Assembly: GCA_900551225.1 (NCBI GenBank)
Contig: URUZ01000112.1
Coordinates: forward strand, 1 to 13,336
DNA: 13,336 nucleotides
Direction: 5' to 3'
DNA from: an uncultured Clostridium sp.
Lineage (GTDB): Bacteria; Bacillota; Clostridia; Lachnospirales; Lachnospiraceae
Shown: piece by piece, positions 6,563 through 13,336 of the stretch
How the letters are laid out: the number at the start of each line of letters is the position of its first letter
Position numbering within the stretch: position 1 is the first letter of the stretch
Made by a program: the position numbers and the translations under genes
The notes under the pieces: generated by a model
Database searches by the model: none
Told to the model about the DNA's origin: nothing
The model's input: the letters and a program-made list of their open reading frames with translations, nothing else

Positions 6563-7657
6563 ATGCAGACATATCCATTAACCAGCCTGTCCCTGGAGGA
6601 GGCGATCAAGCTTCAGTTTAAGGTGACGGACTGTATCACAAGAGAATTTGAAGGACACGCATTTTTAAACAGAGGCGATCTTGGCGTGGTGATGGGCCTG
6701 AACAAACCGGTTACCACCAGCAAGGTGGAGAAGGTGATTGCGTCTGTTTTTGATACAGAGGCCTGTGTGCTGGTGAGAGGAGCGGGAAGCGGGGCCATTC
6801 GGTTCGGTCTCCACGCCATGCTGAAATGCGGGGATAAGATACTGGTGCACAAAGCGCCGGTTTACAATACCACGGCCACATCCATTGAGATGCTGGGCCT
6901 GGTGCCCGTGGAGGCGGACTTTAATGAGCTGCCTGAGATAGAGGCAGTGCTGCAGGCCGATCCTGACATCAGGGGAGCCCTGGTTCAGTATACCAGGCAG
7001 AAGCTGGATGACAGCTATGACATGCACGAGGTGGTTCAGACCATCAAAAAGATCAGGGATATCCCGGTTCTGACCGATGATAACTACGCGGTGATGAAGG
7101 TGAAGGACATAGGGGTACAGTGCGGTGCCGACCTGTCCTGTTTTTCAGCCTTTAAGCTGTTGGGACCCGAGGGGATCGGGGTGATTGCAGGCAAGAAGCA
7201 GTATATAGACCAGCTGATATCAGAGAGCTATTCCGGAGGTATGCAGACCCAGGGGCATGAGGCGCTGGATGTGCTGCACGGTTTGATATATGCGCCTGTG
7301 TCGCTGGCAATCCAGGCCCAGGTCAACGAAGAGTGCGTGAAACGGCTGAAGTCAGGGGAGATTCCCCAGGTGCGGGATGCATTTCTGGCCAATGCCCAGT
7401 CCAAGGTGCTGTTGGTTGAATTCCATGAAAATATTGCGGAACAGGTGCTTGTGCAGGCGGAGAAGCTGGGAGCAGCTCCCAATCCCGTGGGAGCGGAATC
7501 TAAATATGAGATGATTCCCATGTTCTACCGGGTATCCGGAACCTTTCGAAAGGCCGATCCCACCCTGGAGCATCGCATGATCAGGATCAATCCCATGCGG
7601 GCTGGAGCGGATACAATATTAAGGATTATAAAGGAATCAATAGAAAGGGTGAAGTAA
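6563..7657 (+). CDS. yhfS: YhfS-family PLP-dependent aminotransferase-fold enzyme
   Basis: This 364-residue, fold-type I PLP enzyme is homologous to E. coli YhfS. Cofactor features are RGAGSGAIR (72-80), which should hold the PLP phosphate, TDDNY (171-175) with the Asp that contacts the pyridine nitrogen, and SAFKLLGPEGIG (195-206), where K198 is the Schiff-base lysine. The layout resembles class V aminotransferases and related lyases, but the reaction is unknown, so transaminase, lyase and desulfurase-type chemistry all remain possible. Its ribosome binding site is provided by repeat copy B. It is followed without any gap by yhfX (TAA then ATG), which indicates coupling and perhaps consecutive steps on an amino-acid-like substrate. 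Confidence 0.88.
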   Translation: MQTYPLTSLSLEEAIKLQFKVTDCITREFEGHAFLNRGDLGVVMGLNKPVTTSKVEKVIASVFDTEACVLVRGAGSGAIRFGLHAMLKCGDKILVHKAPVYNTTATSIEMLGLVPVEADFNELPEIEAVLQADPDIRGALVQYTRQKLDDSYDMHEVVQTIKKIRDIPVLTDDNYAVMKVKDIGVQCGADLSCFSAFKLLGPEGIGVIAGKKQYIDQLISESYSGGMQTQGHEALDVLHGLIYAPVSLAIQAQVNEECVKRLKSGEIPQVRDAFLANAQSKVLLVEFHENIAEQVLVQAEKLGAAPNPVGAESKYEMIPMFYRVSGTFRKADPTLEHRMIRINPMRAGADTILRIIKESIERVK

Positions 7658-8824
7658 ATGTTTCTGGATCAGACAATCAGGCGGAATCAGAAATTGGTGG
7701 AAACCGCATTCATGCTTCATCAGAATGGGCAGATACTTCCGGACTCCTATGTGATAGATGTGGATGTATTTCTTGAAAATGCCCGCAAGCTGCTGCAGAA
7801 GGCAGAGCAGTACCATATTAAGCTGTATTTTATGCTGAAACAGATTGGCAGGAATCCTTATCTGGCCAAGGCGTTGGTGGATCTGGGCTACAGCGGGGCA
7901 GTGGCTGTGGATTACAGGGAAGCCCTTGTGATGATGCAGCATCAGATACCCATTGGGAATGTGGGCCATCTGGTGCAGGTGCCCAGAGCGTTAATCAGGA
8001 AGCTGGTGGCATATGGGCCGGAGGTAATGACCGTTTATTCCAGGGAAAAGGCGCAGGAAATCCAGGCTGCCGCCGCAGAGCTTGGAAAAAGGCAGGCGGT
8101 TATGCTGCGTGTGTATGGTGATTTCGACATGATTTATTCCGGTCAGACAGCGGGCTTCCATCTGGATGAGCTGAAGGAAACCGCTATCTGGATCAAACAG
8201 AAGTGCCCCCATCTTGAGATTAAGGGCGTGACTTCATTTCCGTGCTATCTCTACGATGAGAAGGCCGGGGATGTGCTGCCCACCAGGAATCTGGAGACGG
8301 TAAAGTGTTCAGTCGAAATCCTGAATACCTGTGGAATCGATGTGGCGCTGGTCAACACCCCCTCCACCACCTGCTGCCGTACCATTGAGCGGATGGCAGC
8401 CTTTGGGGGCAACTGCGGGGAGCCGGGCCATGGGCTCAGCGGTACAACACCCATGCATGCGAAGCATGAGCTGGAAGAGATTCCGGCGGTGGTGTATGTC
8501 AGCGAAATATCCCACAATTTTATGGGCAATGCCTACTGCTTTGGCGGCGGACATTACAGGCGGTCCCATGTTAAGAATGTTCTGGTGGGAACGACCCTCA
8601 AAAACAGCAGAGAACTTACGGTCATACCGCCCCTGGATGAGAGCATTGACTACCATTTTGGTATATCTGAGGAATGCGCGGTGGGAGATACGGCCGTGAT
8701 GGCATTCCGCTTCCAGATTTTTGTCACCAGAAGCGATGTGGTGCTGGTGAAGGGGATTCATGCAGGCTGTCCTGAGATTGTGGGTATGTATGACAGCCAG
8801 GGAAGAAAGAAGGAAGAATTTTGA
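7658..8824 (+). CDS. yhfX: YhfX-family PLP enzyme with alanine-racemase fold
   Basis: This 388-residue protein is homologous to E. coli YhfX, a fold-type III PLP protein related to alanine racemase and D-amino-acid enzymes. The Schiff-base lysine is K61 in LYFMLKQIGRNPYLAK, close to the N-terminal strand of the barrel as expected. Other family blocks are VIDVDVFLENARK, GYSGAVAVDYREA, GHLVQVP, the PLP-side EPGHGLSGTTP, and the C-terminal FVTRSDVVLVKGIHAGCPEIVG. The start ATG abuts the yhfS stop codon. Its stop overlaps the TTG start of yhfW in TTGA. It may act as a racemase, epimerase or decarboxylase; the true reaction is not known for the family. Confidence 0.9.
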   Translation: MFLDQTIRRNQKLVETAFMLHQNGQILPDSYVIDVDVFLENARKLLQKAEQYHIKLYFMLKQIGRNPYLAKALVDLGYSGAVAVDYREALVMMQHQIPIGNVGHLVQVPRALIRKLVAYGPEVMTVYSREKAQEIQAAAAELGKRQAVMLRVYGDFDMIYSGQTAGFHLDELKETAIWIKQKCPHLEIKGVTSFPCYLYDEKAGDVLPTRNLETVKCSVEILNTCGIDVALVNTPSTTCCRTIERMAAFGGNCGEPGHGLSGTTPMHAKHELEEIPAVVYVSEISHNFMGNAYCFGGGHYRRSHVKNVLVGTTLKNSRELTVIPPLDESIDYHFGISEECAVGDTAVMAFRFQIFVTRSDVVLVKGIHAGCPEIVGMYDSQGRKKEEF

Positions 8825-10032
8825 AGAGATTTGTTGTAATCGTGTTGGACGGATTTGGAATAGGAGCAATGGACGATGCAAAGACCGCGCGTCCTGGGGA
8901 CGAGAAGGCAAATACACTGAGAAGCATCCTGAAGGACCATCCGGACATGAAGCTTCCCAACCTGGAACGGCTGGGGCTGATGAATGTCTTTGGAGCAGAG
9001 AGCAGCAGGATGAAGCTGTCAGAGGAGGCAAACTTCGGTAAGTCGGAGCTTATGCATTTTGGGGCCGATACTTTTATGGGGCACCAGGAAATCATGGGAA
9101 CATTTCCAAAGAAACCGGATGTCCATCCCTTTCAGGAGAAGGTGGATGAGGTGGCCGGCCATCTCAGGGACCATGGGCACAAGGTGGAAATCATTGAGCG
9201 GGAAGGGCTGCGGTATGTACTCTGTGATGATTATGTGACTGTAGCTGACAACCTGGAGGCGGATCTGGGGATGTGCTACAATGTGACTGCACCCCTGGAC
9301 TACATTTCATTTGAAAAGGAATATGAAATCGGGCGTCTGGTGCGTGAGGTGGTGACCGTGGGCCGTGTGATTGTGTTCGGAGGAACCGGCAACTCCATGG
9401 AGGACCTGTGGAATGCGGAGGAGACCAAGGACAATACCTTTATCGGAATCGCCTCGGCAAAATCCAGGTCCTATGAGCAGGGATACCAGTGCCTCCACCT
9501 GGGATACGGGGTTGACAAAAATGTACAGGCGCCGACGATCCTGACGGATGCCGGGATACAGGTCACCCTGATCGGCAAGGTGGCGGATATTGTCGCAAAT
9601 GACGGCGGAAGAAGCATTTCCTGCGTGCCCACCGCAGAGTGCATGGAGCACACCATCAATGCGTTCAAGGGCATGGAGACCGGTTTTATCTGTACCAATG
9701 TGCAGGAGACGGACCTGGCCGGCCACTCCCAGTCCTCGGCCGTATATGAACAGATCCTTATGACAGCGGATCAGGGGATCGGGGAGCTGCTGCCTCTTCT
9801 CACAGAGGAGGATGTGCTGCTGGTCATGGCAGACCATGGCAATGACCCCGACATCGGGCACAGCAAGCATACCAGGGAGTGCGTCCCCCTTCTTGTGTAC
9901 AAAAAGGGCGTGACAGGGAAAACACTGGGAACCAGGAAGAGCCTTTCCGATGTGGGCGCCAGCGTATGCGATTACTTTGGGGTAAAGGCGCCGCAAAACG
10001 GCAGCTCCTTCATGGAGTGTTTAAGAAGATAG
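8821..10032 (+). CDS. yhfW: YhfW, phosphopentomutase-like metalloenzyme
   Basis: This 403-residue alkaline-phosphatase-superfamily protein is homologous to E. coli YhfW and related to phosphopentomutase DeoB. Two-metal site residues are visible: D10 (VLDGFG), the nucleophile position T84 in GADTFMGHQE, D298 and H302 (QETDLAGH), D338 and H339 (MADHGNDP) and H350 (HTRE). The cap domain (about residues 95-225) carries the YhfW-type DDYVTVADNLEADLG rather than the DeoB cap sequence, so the substrate is probably not ribose 1-phosphate. The start is TTG at 8821, which overlaps the yhfX stop by 4 nt with AAGGA upstream. No later start preserves the strand carrying D10. It is the last gene of the operon; no clear terminator lies between it and the next promoter. 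Confidence 0.9.
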   Translation: MKRFVVIVLDGFGIGAMDDAKTARPGDEKANTLRSILKDHPDMKLPNLERLGLMNVFGAESSRMKLSEEANFGKSELMHFGADTFMGHQEIMGTFPKKPDVHPFQEKVDEVAGHLRDHGHKVEIIEREGLRYVLCDDYVTVADNLEADLGMCYNVTAPLDYISFEKEYEIGRLVREVVTVGRVIVFGGTGNSMEDLWNAEETKDNTFIGIASAKSRSYEQGYQCLHLGYGVDKNVQAPTILTDAGIQVTLIGKVADIVANDGGRSISCVPTAECMEHTINAFKGMETGFICTNVQETDLAGHSQSSAVYEQILMTADQGIGELLPLLTEEDVLLVMADHGNDPDIGHSKHTRECVPLLVYKKGVTGKTLGTRKSLSDVGASVCDYFGVKAPQNGSSFMECLRR

Positions 10033-10040
10033 TTAAAAGG

Positions 10041-10070
10041 TTGACAGCAGTTTTCGTCATACGGTATAAT
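10041..10070 (+). promoter_or_regulatory. Consensus sigma-A promoter of the LysR-dehydrogenase unit
   Basis: TTGACA (10041-10046) and TATAAT (10065-10070) are perfect hexamers with an 18-bp spacer. They begin only 8 nt after the yhfW stop. Transcription should start near 10077, at the edge of the inverted repeat. Confidence 0.9.
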
Positions 10071-10078
10071 GAGAAACA

Positions 10079-10107
10079 CCGGTATACATGGCCGGAGTTT
10101 ATACCGG
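10079..10107 (+). promoter_or_regulatory. Inverted repeat in the lysR leader
   Basis: CCGGTATA (10079-10086) and TATACCGG (10100-10107) are perfect 8-bp arms around 13 nt. The element starts within a few bases of the predicted transcript start, and its right arm runs into the GGGGG ribosome binding site (10106-10110). It could be an autoregulatory operator for the LysR protein, or an RNA hairpin that partly hides the ribosome binding site. Confidence 0.6.
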
Positions 10108-10118
10108 GGGTAAAAACT

Positions 10119-11012
10119 GTGGATTCTAAACAGATTCAATATATATTAAAGGTGGCTGAGTGTCAGAACATTACACGGGCGGCGGAACAGCTGTTCGTGT
10201 CACAACCTGCGCTCAGCCATTTTATATCCAAGGCCGAGGAGGAGCTGGGGGCCAAGATATTCAACCGGGGAACCACGCCCCTGACCTTGACCCAGGCGGG
10301 GGAACAGTATGTAAAGACCGCAAAGATGATCCTGAATTTGGAGGAGACGCTGAAGCGGGATATTGAGAATCTCAACAACTGCCGGGACGGGGTGATCACG
10401 GTGGGGCTGTCGGACATGCGCGCCACATCCCTGCTGCCCTTTGTGCTACCGGAATTTAAATTGCTGTATCCCAATGTGACGGTCCGCACCGTGGAGTCAT
10501 CCAGCCGGCAGGTGGAGGACAATGTGCGCAACGGGGCGGTTGACCTGGGAATTATCCCGCTGTATGATTATGGACAGGACCTATCCTCAGCGGAGCTTTA
10601 TGATGAGGAGCTGGTGCTGGTGTCCTCCGAAGATCTGCCCTGCACCAGGGGGAATGTGCGCAACTGGATCTCCATTGAGGATGTGAGGGAGCGGGATTTT
10701 GTGCTGTTGACGGGCGGCAACCGGATACGCCGGGCAGTGGACGCCATTTTCCTGGAACACGGGGTGAAGCCGCGGTCCATTGTGGAGTCCTCCAACAACA
10801 TGACTGTGTATATGATCGCCACCACGGGCATGGCCCTGGCCATTGTGCCGGAGACTGTGGTGCGCATGATGAATCCCGTCAGGATTCCGCGGGTGTATTC
10901 CATCGGCAAGGGCGGGTTCCACTGGAATATCGGCGCGATCTGGCGTGAGGACATGGCGCTGTCCGGCGCCCACCAGCAGTTGATCCGGCTGCTGAAGCAC
11001 CGTTATATGTAG
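10119..11012 (+). CDS. LysR-family transcriptional regulator
   Basis: This 297-residue regulator has the classic N-terminal winged helix-turn-helix: QIQYILKVAECQNITRAAEQ, then LFVSQPALSHFISKAEEELG, KIFNRG and LTLTQAGEQYV (about residues 4-67). A linker helix and a two-lobed effector domain follow to the C terminus (GVITVGLSDMR, VDLGIIPLYDYG, GMALAIVPETVV). The GTG at 10119 is taken as start because GGGGGT (10106-10111) lies 7 nt upstream and MDSKQIQYILK is a typical family N terminus; the frame is open far upstream into yhfW but that part is not coding. It has its own consensus promoter. It is followed in the same direction by a hydroxyacid dehydrogenase, its most likely target or co-transcribed partner. 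The inducer is unknown. Confidence 0.9.
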   Translation: MDSKQIQYILKVAECQNITRAAEQLFVSQPALSHFISKAEEELGAKIFNRGTTPLTLTQAGEQYVKTAKMILNLEETLKRDIENLNNCRDGVITVGLSDMRATSLLPFVLPEFKLLYPNVTVRTVESSSRQVEDNVRNGAVDLGIIPLYDYGQDLSSAELYDEELVLVSSEDLPCTRGNVRNWISIEDVRERDFVLLTGGNRIRRAVDAIFLEHGVKPRSIVESSNNMTVYMIATTGMALAIVPETVVRMMNPVRIPRVYSIGKGGFHWNIGAIWREDMALSGAHQQLIRLLKHRYM

Positions 11013-11039
11013 AAGAAAATGAGACAGGAGAATATGAAG

Positions 11040-12008
11040 ATGAAAAAGGTACTGGTAGTGCTCTCCATGGATGAAGGGCAGAGAAAATTATTTGAGGAAA
11101 ATGTTTCAGGCTGCGAGATCACCTACTCCTCCTACAAGGAGGCCACAAAGGAGATGGCAGAGGCCGCGGATATCATTGTGGGCAATATTCCGCCCCAGCT
11201 GCTTAAGGGCTGCACCCATCTGGAGCTGCTGCAGCTTAACAGCGCGGGTACCTACACCTACGGGAACCCGGGGGTGCTGCCTGAGGGGACGAAGCTGTGC
11301 TGTGCCAGCGGGGCCTACGGCCTGTCCATCGCCGAGTATCTGGTGGGGGAGATTCTGGCGGTAAAGCGCAGATTTTATACATACCATGACAACCAGATGC
11401 AGCGGATCTGGCGTGAGGAGGGGGATGTGACCTCCATTTACGGCAGTACCACGGTGGTCTGGGGGCTGGGAGATATCGGAACGGAATTCTCCAGGCGCAT
11501 GAAGGCAATGGGAAGCTATGTGATCGGGATCAGGCGGCATAAGGCGGCCAAGCCGGACTATGTGGATGAGGTGTATACCATGGATGAGGTGGATGAAGTG
11601 CTGGGCCGGGCGGATATTGTGGTGATGTCCCTGCCGGGGGTGGCCGACACCTGCCATCTGATGAACAAAGAGCGCCTGATGCTGCTGAAGAAGGACGCCA
11701 TGCTGCTGAATGTGGGGCGGGGCAATGCCATTGATCCCCAGGCACTGCTGGAGGTGCTGGAGGACGGCCGGCTGAGCGGCGTGGTGCTGGATGTGACGGA
11801 GCCGGAGCCGCTGCCGGAGGACTCGCCGCTGTGGAGCATGGACCGGGTCCACATCACCCCCCATATCTCCGGGAAATTATACCTGCGCGAGACCGTGAAC
11901 CGGATCGTGGGGATCGGCGCGGAAAATGTGATGAATGTGGTGGAGGGACGGCATCCGAGGAACCTGGTGGACATGGAGACCGGATACAGGGAATTCCGGG
12001 GGAAATAA
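11040..12008 (+). CDS. D-isomer-specific 2-hydroxyacid dehydrogenase
   Basis: This 322-residue NAD(P)-dependent oxidoreductase of the glyoxylate/hydroxypyruvate reductase and phosphoglycerate dehydrogenase superfamily would interconvert a 2-oxoacid and a D-2-hydroxyacid. The Rossmann motif is VWGLGDIG (140-147). The catalytic set is R227 (NVGRGNAID), E256 (DVTEPEPLP) and H275 (ITPHISG). After the second strand the sequence is VIGIRRHKAAK (161-171), with basic residues instead of the acidic residue typical of NAD enzymes, which suggests NADP(H) preference. The ATG at 11040 is favoured since AGGAG (11026-11030) is 9 nt upstream; ATGs at 11034 and 11019 are in frame. It lies 27 nt after lysR and is closed by a terminator. 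No enzyme in the window clearly shares its substrate. Confidence 0.88.
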   Translation: MKKVLVVLSMDEGQRKLFEENVSGCEITYSSYKEATKEMAEAADIIVGNIPPQLLKGCTHLELLQLNSAGTYTYGNPGVLPEGTKLCCASGAYGLSIAEYLVGEILAVKRRFYTYHDNQMQRIWREEGDVTSIYGSTTVVWGLGDIGTEFSRRMKAMGSYVIGIRRHKAAKPDYVDEVYTMDEVDEVLGRADIVVMSLPGVADTCHLMNKERLMLLKKDAMLLNVGRGNAIDPQALLEVLEDGRLSGVVLDVTEPEPLPEDSPLWSMDRVHITPHISGKLYLRETVNRIVGIGAENVMNVVEGRHPRNLVDMETGYREFRGK

Positions 12009-12021
12009 CTAAAAGGGATGA

Positions 12022-12074
12022 AGAACCCCTTCTGTCGGACGCAGTGGCGTCTGGCGGAAGGGGTTCTCTTTATT
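12022..12074 (+). terminator. Strong intrinsic terminator after the dehydrogenase
   Basis: AGAACCCCTTC (12022-12032) pairs perfectly with GAAGGGGTTCT (12057-12067), and an inner GACGC/GCGTC stem lies within the loop. The tail CTTTATT follows. It sits between converging genes and may also stop - strand transcripts, although T runs on that side are short. Confidence 0.88.
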
Positions 12075-12111
12075 GTGAGCGGTGATACATACGAGGGATC
12101 ATATGTTGAGA

Positions 12112-13332
12112 TTAAACATTCAATTCTTCCGGCTTTGCAAAGCTCAGAATATTGTCAATATCAATATCAGGCAGCATGGCAAGGCCGGTGGACTGCCCGT
12201 TTTTCAGGTAGTTGAGAATCTCCCGTCCGCCGCCGTACAGGCGGAAGGTGTTTAAATCGCCGGTGATAATGGAGGGCTTCGGATTCACATAATTATAAAA
12301 TGGAAATCCCTGATCAATCCTCCGCTGGGCATGGAATCCATCCGGCAGGTCAGAGAGCCGCTCCCAGCCGTTTATGCCGTGGTTGTAAAGCGTCAGCCTC
12401 AGCCCTCCCAGGGCTGTGATAACCGCATAGACATGCATGGAGCTCTGATAGATCTTCTGCAGGTTCTGCCCTCTTGGAACACTGGGCATGCGCCAGGTTG
12501 GGGTCCAGAATCGCTGGTGCTGCAGGGTATGCGGCTGGTTGCCCTCAAATGCGGTGATCAGGAAACCAAAGAGATTCTGGTCGAAGAATTCATAATTTTG
12601 AAAAAATGTCCTGTATACAGTTAAACTGTTAAAATATGGAAGCTGTTTTACCGTTGTCTCAAAACGGCTGACGGTTGTCTCATAATCCTTTTCCAGGTAT
12701 TTCCCCTGTCTCTCCATTGTACGGTTGATCTCCAGCAAAAGCGCATCACAGGCTTTTCTGTAGGCGGCCGTATCATTGGCAGCGCTTGGATTTTCCGTGA
12801 TCGCAGGTGAAATGTCATCGAGCAGGTTCAGGTAATGGGCAAACTGCAGGCGCGTCATCAGGTATATATATGCCTTTGCCAGGTACAGGCTGGTGGTTCC
12901 AGGTATAACGGCAACGGATTGAAGCTGCGGGAACAGATCTTTCCACCAGGTAAATTCATAGCCTGTAGGCAGATAGCCGCCGATATCCCAGGCAGCCGCG
13001 CAATCAGGCACAGGCATTTCCTGAAGTTCGTCCGGCGAAAGGGGAAGGGGAGAGACTTCCGGCAGAGCGTCAAGTGCAGCAACGGATTCCGAGATAACCT
13101 GTTTTTTGGACAGGCTGGAATAGAGGTCAGCCAATTTTTTCTTATATTCTTCCCAAGTGCCTTTATAACCGTCCTCCTGCATCAGCTGCTTCTGCAGTGT
13201 GTCGGGGATGTCCTCCATAGCGGCGGCTTTGTCCGGTATCTTTTTCTGAGATGGGACTCCGGCGGGGATGTCCGGGGCTTTGGGGTCAGGGCCGGTGTAG
13301 CCGTTAATCAGGCCGGGGGTCTTAGACAGCAT
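12112..13332 (-). CDS. Unrecognised protein, probably cut by the window edge
   Basis: I do not recognise this 406-residue protein. It reads in one clean frame and its composition looks genuinely coding. The first ~45 residues are rich in Pro, Gly and Lys (TGPDPKAPDIPAG) and look like a linker rather than a start. A charged helical stretch follows (WEEYKKKLADLYSSLSKKQ, about 60-78), then Trp/Tyr-rich sequence (GGYLPTGYEFTWWKDLF) and a helical section around INRTMERQGKYLEKDYETT. The C-terminal third contains RFWTPTWRMPSVPRGQ and RLYGGGREILNYL. There is no obvious membrane segment or signal peptide. The first ATG in the window is at 13332, but the frame is open to the edge, so the N terminus may be missing. 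It converges on the dehydrogenase and lies outside both + strand units. Confidence 0.65.
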   Translation of the reverse strand: MLSKTPGLINGYTGPDPKAPDIPAGVPSQKKIPDKAAAMEDIPDTLQKQLMQEDGYKGTWEEYKKKLADLYSSLSKKQVISESVAALDALPEVSPLPLSPDELQEMPVPDCAAAWDIGGYLPTGYEFTWWKDLFPQLQSVAVIPGTTSLYLAKAYIYLMTRLQFAHYLNLLDDISPAITENPSAANDTAAYRKACDALLLEINRTMERQGKYLEKDYETTVSRFETTVKQLPYFNSLTVYRTFFQNYEFFDQNLFGFLITAFEGNQPHTLQHQRFWTPTWRMPSVPRGQNLQKIYQSSMHVYAVITALGGLRLTLYNHGINGWERLSDLPDGFHAQRRIDQGFPFYNYVNPKPSIITGDLNTFRLYGGGREILNYLKNGQSTGLAMLPDIDIDNILSFAKPEELNV

Positions 13333-13336
13333 ATCC

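Noticed and set aside
8309..9031. 240-codon open frame on the - strand
   Set aside because: It is antisense to yhfX and yhfW, whose homology is clear; composition is that of a shadow frame.
9879..10118. Long N-terminal extension of the LysR protein
   Set aside because: This part lies in an alternative frame of yhfW and across the promoter; the family N terminus begins at the GTG at 10119.
12331..12624. + strand small gene after the dehydrogenase terminator
   Set aside because: It lies opposite the long - strand gene and has no promoter or ribosome binding site.

Overview
The window looks like a chromosomal segment of a Gram-positive anaerobe, probably a Lachnospiraceae member of the Clostridium/Enterocloster type. 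The basis is strong AAGGAGG-type ribosome binding sites, textbook sigma-A promoters, GTG and TTG starts, roughly 50% GC, and tightly packed co-directional genes. No marker gene fixes the species, so this placement is an inference. Nearly everything is on the + strand; one converging gene lies on the - strand at the right edge.

Left edge (1-1260): the 3' part of a MatC-like dicarboxylate permease, cut by the window start and broken by a +1 frameshift in a CCC run at 967-969. It ends at a strong intrinsic terminator.

Centre (1281-10032): a complete nine-gene operon homologous to the functionally uncharacterised yhf operon of Escherichia coli. The order is yhfZ (regulator), yhfY (PRD domain), yhfU (DUF2620), yhfT (membrane protein), a compact amidase-signature hydrolase with no E. 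coli counterpart, php (phosphotriesterase-like metallohydrolase), yhfS (PLP aminotransferase fold), yhfX (PLP, alanine-racemase fold) and yhfW (phosphopentomutase-like metalloenzyme). E. coli has the same families in the order yhfZ-yhfY-yhfX-yhfW-php-yhfU-yhfT-yhfS. This copy is therefore rearranged and has gained a gene. YhfT (perhaps with YhfU) would move a substrate, and two hydrolases, two PLP enzymes and one phosphate-handling metalloenzyme would process it. Transcription starts at a near-perfect promoter (1281-1309) just before yhfZ. A 23-bp motif is shared between the yhfZ start region and the yhfZ-yhfY gap (20 of 23 identical) and is a good candidate YhfZ operator.

Two 100-nt copies of a structured repeat sit inside the operon, before yhfU and before yhfS. 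They differ at 22 positions, but several differences compensate each other in predicted hairpins. Both copies end in AAGGAGG and so supply the ribosome binding site of the next gene. The second copy is preceded by a 17-nt duplicate of its own tail, which provides the last codons and the stop of php.

Right part (10041-12074): a separate unit with a perfect-hexamer promoter, an inverted repeat in the leader, a LysR-type regulator and a D-isomer-specific 2-hydroxyacid dehydrogenase, closed by a strong terminator. Beyond it, a - strand gene of unrecognised function runs in from the window edge.

The most interesting items are the extra amidase-like enzyme in the yhf operon, the structured RBS-carrying repeats, and the putative operon-wide operator.
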